From Batkoa obscura (lineage: Eukaryota; Entomophthoromycota; Entomophthoromycetes; Entomophthorales; Batkoaceae), in NCBI GenBank assembly GCA_030770535.1, contig JASVEC010000249.1, positions 1 through 25,656 of the forward strand: a stretch of 25,656 nt of DNA, in the 5' to 3' direction. Of this stretch, positions 11,149-19,600 are shown piece after piece (the stretch's first letter is position 1; every line of letters begins with the position of its first letter). The notes beneath the pieces were generated by a model. It was given only the letters and a program-made list of their open reading frames with translations. It searched no databases and had not been told where the DNA came from. The position numbers and the translations under genes were made by a program.

Positions 11149-11252
11149 TATGGGGATGTATTTTTATGTTTAAGAATTTACTAACAATTTTTCCACTCAA
11201 ATAGCACTTAAAGGATAGAAAAAGCGATAAAACCAAAAAAGACACCCCCATA
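11149..11252 (+). mobile_element. Hairpin MITE, copy 7 (orientation A)
   Basis: Complete copy from TATGGGGATGT to CACCCCCATA, with TTTTTCCACTCAAATAGCAC in the middle. It is flanked by TA at each end. Confidence 0.85.
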
Positions 11253-11560
11253 TATAATAATAACTATAACTTTTTATTATAACTATTAAATATGAAAAAC
11301 TACATTTTATAGTTAAAAGGTAATTTTTTTATATTAAGTCTAAATAGACTTTAAATTATAAATGAATTTTAAAATAGACTAAATTTTAATAGCAAGGTTA
11401 TTTAAAAATAACTAAATTAATTTAACTATAAAAATACAATTACTTTTATAAGCAATTTAAATAGACTATAGTTTAATTTAATTTATTATAAAGCCTATAA
11501 TTTTACTTTATAGTTCATACTATAAAATGTATATATTTTATATTAATATTTTTAAAATAA

Positions 11561-11666
11561 TATGGTTTGGGGCTGTTTTTTAGTTTCATTATTTTTCCAT
11601 TTTTAAGCGCTATTTATGTGGAAAAATTGTCAGTAAAATTCTTAAATACAAAAATACATCCCCATT
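11561..11666 (-). mobile_element. Hairpin MITE, copy 8 (orientation B, GGGGCTG subtype)
   Basis: Full-length copy with a variant left end (TTTGGGGCTGTTTTTTAG) and right end ACATCCCCAT. Core AAGCGCTATTTATGTGGAAAA and the word TTGTCAGTAAAATTC are shared with copy 10 in reverse orientation, which marks a subfamily. Confidence 0.8.
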
Positions 11667-11767
11667 TAATAGAAGTAAAAGTAAAAATAGTTGTAAAACT
11701 CACAAAAATAATTTAAAAAAGCTATATTAATAGCATTGTAAAGAAGCAATATTATTAACTTTCAACA

Positions 11768-11808
11768 GAAGATAGAAAAAGTGAAGTCAAAAAAACATTC
11801 TCATGTAT
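11768..11808 (+). mobile_element. Truncated MITE fragment, copy 9 (orientation A right arm)
   Basis: Only the right third of the element is recognisable: GAAAAAGTGAAGTCAAAAAA followed by CATTCTCATGTA. The left part is absent or unrecognisable. Confidence 0.5.
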
Positions 11809-11980
11809 AATAAGTCTTAATGAATAATAATTTTAAGCTGTTACTTTTATTAATACTTTAAAATCAAAAATGGCTTTTAAATAACACAATAAGGCTTTTA
11901 AAATAATATCAAATATAAATATTAGTTTGGAATAATTGAATAGATAAAGGGTACTTTTGAATATAAATGTTTGACTTCAA

Positions 11981-12082
11981 TATGGGAATGTATTTTTGTA
12001 TTTAAGAATTTTACTGACAATTTTTCCACATAAATAGCGCTTAAAAATGGAAAAATAATGAAACTAAAAAAACAGCCCCATA
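11981..12082 (+). mobile_element. Hairpin MITE, copy 10 (orientation A, GGGGCTG subtype)
   Basis: Complete copy from TATGGGAATGTA to ACAGCCCCATA. In reverse complement it is almost the same as copy 8 (11561-11666), so the pair forms a long inverted repeat with a ~315-bp spacer. Confidence 0.85.
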
Positions 12083-12496
12083 TATTACTTTTAATGGCAA
12101 TATGGTTTCATAAAAATAGCAAAAAAATTAGGATGTTATTGTAAATATATAACTAATATATATTACAAGATAATCATATATATAATTGCAGTTATATCGG
12201 ATAAAAACATAAAATTTTAATTACACCATCATAATAAATTACAAAGATGGGTTTCAAAAATGAATTTTTAAATAAGTTTAATTATGTAATTTGTATAAAT
12301 TTATATAAATTTGAATAAACATTTTCTAATATAGTTAAAATGGAGTGATATATTATTTTATATTACTCTTTTGATTTAATCAAAACCTATAGTTTTTAAA
12401 TTTGTGACCCTACAGTTAAACATAGTTATGTATATTTATTTTTACGAAATCACAAATGTATAAATGCAGTTTTCATATAAATCAGAAAGGTAATTA

Positions 12497-12575
12497 TATA
12501 AAATATTTTTTTAAGACTTCTAACAATTTTTTTACTTAATGGCACTTAAAAATAATAAAACCAGGAAATTACTGT
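12497..12575 (+). mobile_element. Degenerate MITE, copy 11 (orientation A)
   Basis: A worn relative: TTTTTTTAAGACTTCTAACA, then TTTTTTTACTTAATGGCACTT and AATAATAAAACC keep the internal order of the family, but both terminal repeats are gone. Confidence 0.4.
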
Positions 12576-13080
12576 CATGTTTTATAAAACTTGCTTTTGT
12601 TAGAAAACCTTAGCAATAAAAACCAGATTAAAGTATAAAAAAATTGTTTATTTTATTTAAATGTATCTGCTAATATAAATTAATTCATTTTGTATGGGAA
12701 ATTCTAAAGCTCAACATAACTAAATTTAATAGGATTCAGATTTATTAATAGACGATGAGAGTGACTTCATATTAATTAAATGTATTATTTAGAGTTTTTC
12801 TAATGGCAATGTGATTTAATAAACATGTTGAGCCAAACAATTCGCAGTTTTATACATTCACTCCTTTAATATAGGTTATTTTTTATTATTTTATTATACT
12901 GAGCGGTTAAATGAATGTTAACTTATGCTCATAGTAATAAAGAATTTTCTTTATTATTGTATATAAATTAATTTTTGTGTGATGATTAAACAGGTCCATT
13001 TAGATAAGCTGTCATTTTCATTAATAAATTTACCGCACTATCTCATTGTAGTATATTACTTACTTCTAACTATATCTGTT
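12576..13080. other. Intergenic, no gene seen
   Basis: AT-rich sequence with short reading frames only and no recognisable repeat. Confidence 0.4.
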
Positions 13081-13976
13081 TCATTATAGAAGTAAAAAGG
13101 AGTTGAGTAACGCTGATCCAACATTCAATAGAATTAATAAATTACATAAGAATCATACTGTCAAAAACTTGAATGAGTTGTTTGTTCCCTAGTTTAGGCC
13201 TCAAAGTTGATATTAATAAATTATCTTATTTAAATCTCCTTATGATTTCATCTTCATTCTTTATTACACTATAGTTATTATAGCTCTATTATGACTTAGT
13301 TAACTGTTGATTCAGGAAAGGAGCTTTTGTTAAAAGTTGGCTAAAATACAGGGATTGAATTTGAAAAAATAGAATATATAAATAATTTAATTATAAAAAC
13401 CTCCAATAAAAAAGTCGCAAAAGAGCTGCAACAGCCGTAAATAAAAAAATGTTATATCATGCTTATTTTCTTATCTTAATGAAATCTGGTTGCATAGTTT
13501 GGAAGCACCAATCCCAATAAATTGATGGTTAATCAAGGCATTACTGACTGAGAAAAGGAAATCTTGGACTAAAAAACTTGGGAGTGATGGAAAGATAGGA
13601 GCTATACATCATTAATTGTCAAATCAATTAAGAAAATCAAGAGATGTCATTTGCTTATTTGAATCTTGCTTCAGCAATCGACAAGAGTTGAGGTTTATAT
13701 ACAACCAATTATAGATAGGTATGCATCTATCGAGCCAATAATTTATTACTCCTTGAATGATCTAGTAAAATCAAGATGTAATGGAATAAGGATAAATTCT
13801 TATTATAGAAACTTAACCATCAAATATAACTGCAACTATTTAATAAACATTCATCCGCTTTAAGCCCAGAATAAAAGTAATCAATTAAATGTCAATTGAA
13901 AACGTTTTCGTCCAATCAATTAAGGACTTTAAATAAAGCTTAAACTGATATCCACTTAGGAGAACTTTAGTATTTA
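13081..13976. other. Less AT-rich block, possible decayed sequence
   Basis: This stretch looks less AT-rich by eye than its flanks. The longest open frame is 65 codons (13666-13863, +), read from a non-ATG codon, and I recognise no motif in it. An old decayed insertion or gene is possible. Nothing here supports an active gene. Confidence 0.25.
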
Positions 13977-14183
13977 ATGGCCTCATTTTTACTAAAATCC
14001 CAAAAAATTTTCAAAAAATTAATATCTTTCAGAGTTAAAAATTTTCAAAAACCAACCTCTCTTTATAAGTTTGATTATAAAGTACTAGTAATATTTACTT
14101 GTGCTTGTACATTTTTTGTTTTATTAAAGTTTATATTATATTTTATATTACATTTTGATCTTTTCAAAATGTTTTTACAATAG
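13977..14183 (+). CDS. Doubtful 68-residue membrane ORF upstream of the kinase
   Basis: ATG-started ORF ending 150 bp before the kinase start. The predicted peptide has a basic, Ser/Phe-rich N-terminus (MASFLLKSQKIFKKL) that could resemble a mitochondrial presequence, then one strongly hydrophobic stretch (VLVIFTCACTFFVLLKFILY) and a short tail. I know no family for it. AT-rich DNA easily yields Phe/Leu/Ile/Lys frames of this size, and the ORF lies where the kinase 5' UTR or promoter should be, so an upstream ORF or pure chance is at least as likely as a gene. Confidence 0.15.
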   Translation: MASFLLKSQKIFKKLISFRVKNFQKPTSLYKFDYKVLVIFTCACTFFVLLKFILYFILHFDLFKMFLQ

Positions 14184-14333
14184 AATATAGGCGTTGTTTG
14201 TTTTGTTGAGTCCAATCTTAATTATTTACTTTGGTCTTGATATTCCTCTCTATATAATTGTTTCAGTTTAAAGTTAATTTGAAATCTATTAACACCTTCT
14301 ATCTTATATTATTATTACATATCTCTAATAAAA

Positions 14334-15668
14334 ATGGTCACTTTTTCTTCCGATTATTGGGCCCCAGGTTTGGATGTAAATGTGCGTCGTCGCCAAAGCT
14401 CTAAAAAAGTCAAAGATGTAGCTCCACTTGAAACCACAGTGGTAGATAAAGCCTTGTTAGCTCCTCCATCTACAAGCAATGCATCCAATTCTCTCTTCTC
14501 CTCTGCTTTTCATGATGATTCTTCCTGCTCTGACCTTTCAGAAAGAGATCATTCTACTTCTCCTAATCAATCTAAAGCTCACAAAAATTTATCCCGCATT
14601 AAAGACAAGAACTTGGAGAAATTATCTCACAACAGTGATTCTGATTTCTTTGGCAGTGTTAAACACGCTTGGAGCGGAATTGTTGGTTCAAAATCCAGCA
14701 AAAAATCTCCAACAAGTAGTAAAGATGGGCAATCCAAAGATGAATGTTTATCCTTGACATTAAAATACGGTAACTGCGAGAAGCGTTGTATTGGACGTGG
14801 AGCTACTGCGGTAGTACGTCTTGTTCATAAGACCGATGCTGATAAACGTGACAATTACTATGCCATCAAAGGTTTTCGTAAACGTAGAAAAGATGAATCT
14901 GAAAAGGAATACATCAAAAAACTCACTTCTGAATTTTGTATTAGTTCTACTCTCCACCATCCAAATGTTGTTGAAACTGTAGATTTAATTAAAGACGAAG
15001 CTGGTGACTGGTGTCAGGTAATGGAGTATTGTCCTGGTGGTGATTTATATTCAGTTATTCGTAACGGACAAATGTCTCGTCATGAAATTGATTGTTGCTT
15101 CAAACAATTAATCCTTGGGTTACAATATATTCATAGTATGGGTGTAGCTCATCGTGACATCAAACCCGAAAACTTGTTAATTGATTATCAAGGACGTATT
15201 AAGATTACTGACTTTGGTGTTTCTGATGTATTTAGGATGGTTTGGGAAACTACATGTCATCGTTCCGCTGGGTTATGTGGTTCAGAACCATACATCCCAC
15301 CTGAAGCCTTTGTCGAGAAAGATTATGATGGCAGATCAATGGATATATGGGCTACTGGTATTGTTTACTATGCTATGTCTTACAATGGTGTGCCATTCCG
15401 TACTGCTACAAAGAATGATAGTAATTATAAAGCTTTCCTTGAAACCAGATTGAATAACAAATATGAACCATTTAAAAGATATTCACCTGGTTGCAGAGAA
15501 TTAATGAAACGTATTTTAGAGCCAGAACCAAGTAAGCGTATTACAATAGATGAGATATTAAATAATGAATGGTTTCAATCTATTGAAGTATGTGAAAATT
15601 GCGAAACTTCTACCATGCATCATAATCATTTTTCTAGCAATTATATACCCAGGAAGGCATATAATTAA
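14334..15668 (+). CDS. Ser/Thr protein kinase of the fungal HAL5/SAT4/HRK1/NPR1 family
   Basis: Single-exon 444-residue kinase. In yeast this family regulates plasma-membrane ion and nutrient transporters (Hal5/Sat4 on K+ uptake, Hrk1 on the proton pump, Npr1 on permeases). Residues 1-140 are Ser/Lys-rich and probably disordered. The kinase domain spans about 145-415: glycine loop GRGATAVV (G154, G156), ATP-anchoring Lys179 in AIK, candidate helix-C Glu200, catalytic HRD at 273-275 with Asn280, and DFG at 293-295. The family signature FGVSDVFRMVWE plus GLCGSEPYIPPEAF follows. The usual APE triplet reads PPE (322-324), and Asp337 is in place, so the enzyme should be active. It ends with a short Cys/His-containing tail. 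The member (SAT4 versus HAL5 versus HRK1) cannot be fixed from the window. Confidence 0.92.
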   Translation: MVTFSSDYWAPGLDVNVRRRQSSKKVKDVAPLETTVVDKALLAPPSTSNASNSLFSSAFHDDSSCSDLSERDHSTSPNQSKAHKNLSRIKDKNLEKLSHNSDSDFFGSVKHAWSGIVGSKSSKKSPTSSKDGQSKDECLSLTLKYGNCEKRCIGRGATAVVRLVHKTDADKRDNYYAIKGFRKRRKDESEKEYIKKLTSEFCISSTLHHPNVVETVDLIKDEAGDWCQVMEYCPGGDLYSVIRNGQMSRHEIDCCFKQLILGLQYIHSMGVAHRDIKPENLLIDYQGRIKITDFGVSDVFRMVWETTCHRSAGLCGSEPYIPPEAFVEKDYDGRSMDIWATGIVYYAMSYNGVPFRTATKNDSNYKAFLETRLNNKYEPFKRYSPGCRELMKRILEPEPSKRITIDEILNNEWFQSIEVCENCETSTMHHNHFSSNYIPRKAYN

Positions 15669-15900
15669 CTAGTTCTAAGTTCAAAAAATATATAATAGCT
15701 TCTCCACTTTAATTTAATGCCAATGTTAAGTTCATAATAAAATTGCATTTGAATAATAGAAATTTAATATTTTAAAACTATCACTAAAATTTAAAACATT
15801 AAATTTAATATAAAATTGACTAAAATTTGTTATTGAATTATTTTTATGGAACAATAAATTAATAATTATCATAAAGATATTGCATTTCATAATATGATTA
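15669..15900. other. 3' region of the kinase gene
   Basis: AT-rich. It holds the kinase 3' end (ATTAACTAG stop context, AT-rich tail) and ends at MITE copy 12. No gene seen. Confidence 0.4.
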
Positions 15901-15998
15901 TATGGGGATGTATTTTTTAGGAATTTTCCTAACAATCTTTCCACTCAAATAGCGCTTAAAAAATGGAAAAAGTTATGAAATAAAAAAACATCCCCATA
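15901..15998 (+). mobile_element. Hairpin MITE, copy 12 (orientation A)
   Basis: The best-preserved ends in the window: TATGGGGATGT at the left and ACATCCCCATA at the right, 98 bp apart, with CTTTCCACTCAAATAGCGCTT at the centre. It is a good reference copy. With the flanking TA removed, the element is TGGGGATGT...ACATCCCCA. Confidence 0.9.
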
Positions 15999-16454
15999 CA
16001 TAAAAATATTTGTAATTAAATTTTAATAAATAGAATAAACGTTTATCCTTGGATTTGAGTTTAAAAATAGGAAGTCAAATGTTGACTTTATGTAGATTTC
16101 CTTCCATAGCGCAGTAGTATGTTTTAATAGTGCAACTTTCAAAATAATTTATTGGACCTTCTCATGTTTTTGCAGTTTTTGCAGTTTTTCCAGGCTAAAA
16201 AGATAAAAGAAACCCTTGGTTGCAGCAGTTTTTTGAGTTTTTTTCAATTGAAATTTATTTAAAAACAGAAAATAAATGAATGATTTCAATTCCTTAATTC
16301 TATACATTTATAGTAATTTTCATTTGAAAAAAAATAGAGGGATTTATGGGAGAATCCAGCACCTTTTTGATATGAATGCTATGAAAATATACAAATCCTA
16401 TACATCAGCAAGCTAAATAAGATTCATGTCTATTTTTAATTTAGCTAATACAAA
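15999..16454. other. Intergenic, short tandem repeat
   Basis: No gene. A short TTTTTGCAG-type repeat (about three units) lies near 16168-16190. The word ATAGCGCAGTAGTATG near 16107 resembles a tRNA A-box but has no matching B-box or cloverleaf. Confidence 0.4.
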
Positions 16455-17020
16455 ATGTAGGAGATCTTTTTTTTGGTTTCATTACCTTTTCCATTTTTTA
16501 AGTACTATTGTGAAATCTGGTACTCAGGGTTTGGAGTCAAGAACAGCTATTGCTGGGTTGACTACACTATAAGTCGAAAGGTCTTAGTTTATGTGACTAA
16601 GATAGACTTGGATTATGAGGAATAGCACGTAATAGGTTACAAGCTATATAAGACAAATAGAATAGACAATACTAATGTAAAATCTATGTAAAATACTATT
16701 AAGAAAACTTAGTGGCTTTATTAAATGTTCGAGATATCAGGATTAATTCAGTTAAAAAGCCTCGAACTACTATACTCTGTAAACTCTTTTATACTCTGAA
16801 AAGTATAAATATCAAAATGAGAAGATAATATTCTTTTGGATGGAACTGGAAATTCTCATAACAAATCAAAGTAAGAACATGGGATTGATTTCCTCTGAGC
16901 TCGAGAACACAACAGCTTAGGGAATTGTTATGCTATAATTAACCATGGGACTGACAAAGCGATATTTCACACTATTTGAGTGAAAAAATTGTTAGTAAAA
17001 TTCAAGCAGAAAAACATCTT
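16455..17020 (-). mobile_element. Hairpin MITE, copy 13, split by a solo LTR (orientation B)
   Basis: The left part (16455-16508) has GGTTTCATTACC and CCATTTTTTAAGTACTAT. The right part (16972-17020) continues CTATTTGAGTG, AAAATTGTTAGTAAAATTC and a worn ACATC end. The 463-bp solo LTR lies between them, next to the element's central palindrome. The MITE ends are degraded, which fits an old host copy. Confidence 0.75.
16509..16971 (+). mobile_element. Solo LTR, copy 2 (LTR-retrotransposon fossil)
   Basis: A 463-bp element with the same TGTGAAAT and ATTTCACA ends as the 273-736 copy, and highly similar to it throughout by eye. An exact 4-bp target duplication CTAT flanks it (16505-16508 and 16972-16975). 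It has the same orientation as copy 1 and no adjoining internal retrotransposon region. The different target duplications show that this was an independent insertion, not a copied block. The similarity suggests both are young on the scale of the MITE copies they broke. Confidence 0.7.
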
Positions 17021-17676
17021 GATTTAATTAAATGTCAAAAATAAAAGTTGAATAACCATCAATTGTTTTTCAATGCTTTTAAAATCAAATAACTTAAATA
17101 TTCTAGATTTCTCTCTTTTGCTTAATCTTGTCTTTATTATTTCCTTCCTATCTCTCTTATCTGCTTCCATCGCCACTTGAATTAATGTTAAAATAGTTTT
17201 CCTAATAATAAATGCTTGGTAACCTTTCAAGCTCTTTAAATTATCCTAAATTTAAAAACCGAAAGTTTTCATGTTTTTATTTAATGAAAGCAATGTGTTA
17301 GTGCAAAAAGCTACTCAACAAATAATAAAATTAGAGAGTACAACCTAAAGAAAACAGCGAGCTTTCTCATTAAAGGATAGTTGAAGCTTCTTAAGAAGGC
17401 GTGAATTATAGAACAAGTGTGAGGTTGTTACTATTTGTCATTATGGCTAGGAAAATCCTGTATTTGAAAATTAAGTTGGATGGTCTGAAAAAAAGCAAGT
17501 TAATGGAACTAAATGTTAGATGAAGCAGTAGTTTGATGTACAATCAAAAACCTAAGACTTATAAAGTGCACACCAGCATAATGTAGGGTTTTTGAAATAG
17601 GGAGTTAAGGTGGGAAAGAATTTTCTAAATAAAATATGCAATAGATTTTTATAAATACTATTACTTATAACTAATA
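17021..17676. other. Intergenic, no supported gene
   Basis: Less AT-rich by eye around 17240-17600, but without a long frame. A 68-codon minus-strand frame (17024-17230) is Lys/Arg/Ile-rich and unrecognised. It may be a decayed fragment or chance. Confidence 0.3.
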
Positions 17677-17767
17677 TATAGGTATGTATTTTTTAAAGAA
17701 TTTTACCAATAATCTTTCTGTTCGAATAGCGCTTAGAAACGGAAAAAGTAATGAAGCCAAAAAATAA
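17677..17767 (+). mobile_element. Hairpin MITE, copy 14 (orientation A, right end lost)
   Basis: Left end TATAGGTATGTATTTTTT and the internal GTTCGAATAGCGCTT and GGAAAAAGTAATGAAGCC blocks are present. The right terminal repeat is missing: the poly-A arm runs straight into the left end of copy 15. Confidence 0.75.
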
Positions 17768-17870
17768 TATGGGGATGTATTTTTGTGTTTAAGAATTTTA
17801 CTAACAAATTTTCCGCTTAAATAGCGCTTAAAAAATGAAAGAAATAATGATGTTAAAAAACACTCCCATA
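17768..17870 (+). mobile_element. Hairpin MITE, copy 15 (orientation A)
   Basis: Complete copy from TATGGGGATGT to CACTCCCATA, with TTTTCCGCTTAAATAGCGCTT at the centre. It directly abuts copy 14 in the same orientation. Confidence 0.85.
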
Positions 17871-19600
17871 TCCTCATACATTTATGAAGAATAAATAGAC
17901 TTTGAGATTATCTTTATTGCATATTTTCACTATGAAATATTATAGTTCAAAATTAGTAATAAACTTAGTATTAGTGTTGGATTGTGATTTATACAGGACA
18001 ACTTTAGTAATTAGATATCATTATTATTTAGATGTTCAAAGGATTAACAATATAATATGATATTATTTTTTATAAAATTATAAAGCTAAATTAAAAAGTC
18101 AATTTAATTTAAATCTAATAAAGTTCAAAAAAATGCAAATAACCATTTTAGTAAAACTATTTATTTGTAGATTATAATATAAAAATCTTGTTTAATCTCT
18201 TGTTACTTAATTTAGTTAATAGTACTACTTTTATTGAATGGTAATAAAGTAGTATATTGTAACTTCTATGTATTCAAATAATACCATTAGGTTTAGTATA
18301 GTTTATTGATGTAAATCTACAACTTATTATGATAAAACATTTTGTTATACATACTAGAAATAAAAATAGTATAGAAATATAGAAGTACAATAAACAAACT
18401 TTCTCTTTTTGTGATAAATAAATGCTTATCATTCTAAATCTAACGATTTTAAATTTGAAGCATTGCTATAGAAAAATAGAAAAAAATATTTTGAGTAAAA
18501 AATATTGAAATAAAATACTACATTTGTGACTCTAGAAAATAAACTAGGGGCTCAACTCTACAAATATAACATTAAGTAAGGATAACAAGATAATGGTTAT
18601 TGTAAATCAAAGTTTATTTAATTTTAAAGATGAGTTCTAGTGTAGAAATTAAACCTAACTATTTTAAACTTATTTAAAATAAAACTTAGAGAGTTAACTG
18701 AAAATATCAACTATTACTAAAATTCTATTTTTAACCGAAAAGTAAATATTACTTCATCTTAGGGGTAATCGTTTGTCTTTAAGTAACTACATCTATAATA
18801 ACATTAATCTTGTTTATAACTCAAACCTTAAGCTTGATAATCTTTTGTTAATTTTGATATAGAAGTAAAGCTGGAATCGTCTCTATTATAAAGCTATAAA
18901 TAATTTAATGATTAGTAAATAATGATTTATACAATACAAAGCCCTTAGTAATATTAAAATTGGTATTTTTGATTTATAAAGTGCTTTAGACATAACGTTA
19001 TTATTTAATAAAATTTCAATCTAATAAAACTTTCTTTCGGTTGGAATAATATGAGGGGTAAAATATGGAGTAAAAAAAAATATTTGTTTTTGAAAAAGTT
19101 AACTTCAATATTTGATATTTCTTGAAATTTATTAACTTCTTTTAGTAATCAATAGAGTATAATATATATCCTGAATTTAGAGATAATTGGCTATACTTTA
19201 CCCTATTCCTTTAAATAGTCTTTTTACCAGGGATATAAAAATTAAAAGTTGGGTAGTAAAGATTACTTTCACAGGTTACGTCCATTTTGTTAATTTAATA
19301 GACAAATAAAATACATCAATTAATCAAATCAATGTCCTTTTATTGAGTAATAAAGTAAAACCAAGTAATTTATTATACTAATAGACACCAAATAGGATCT
19401 ATTATCTCCAAGATTGTGGGGGTAATCTACCCCTGGAAGTAAGTTAAAGAAAGTAGATAATAAAAAAGTATATAAATGCAGCTCCAGTGATTAAATCAAA
19501 TAAAATTATAAACTATTTATTTATTGTATATATAAGTATATATAACCCTACTATTTATATCATTTGACTGATTTTTTTAAATAACTATAACTATATTAAA
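17871..19600. other. Long intergenic region upstream of bHLH-2
   Basis: About 1.7 kb, extremely AT-rich, no gene on either strand. Its GC-richer words are few and similar to one another: AGGGG at 18546, AGGGGTAATC at 18761, AGGGGTAA at 19054, and a GGGGTA/TACCCC dyad at 19419-19433. The last ~150 bp before the ATG contain TATATAA-type sequence (about 19530-19545). Confidence 0.5.
19419..19434. promoter_or_regulatory. GC-rich dyad with a CCCCT core upstream of bHLH-2
   Basis: GGGGTA (19419-19424) and TACCCC (19428-19433) form perfect 6-bp arms around ATC, about 170 bp upstream of the bHLH-2 start. CCCCT (19430-19434) matches the yeast stress-response element core. It stands out in DNA that is otherwise nearly all A and T. 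Binding is inference only. Confidence 0.3.

Noticed and set aside
15181-15453. Alternative-frame ORFs inside the kinase gene (also 14479-14757 and minus 14760-14960)
   Set aside because: They overlap the conserved kinase reading frame and show no family features.
16104-16121. tRNA-like A-box (CCATAGCGCAGTAGTATG)
   Set aside because: No B-box (GGTTCGA-type), no anticodon stem and no acceptor stem follow at the right spacing, so neither a tRNA nor a tRNA-derived SINE is supported.
17024-17230. Minus-strand 68-codon Lys/Arg-rich ORF
   Set aside because: No recognisable motif, no sensible neighbours and it starts beside a worn MITE end; most likely chance or a decayed fragment.
17671-17877. Minus-strand 68-codon ORF across two MITEs
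   Set aside because: Same cause: a frame that happens to stay open through copies 14 and 15.
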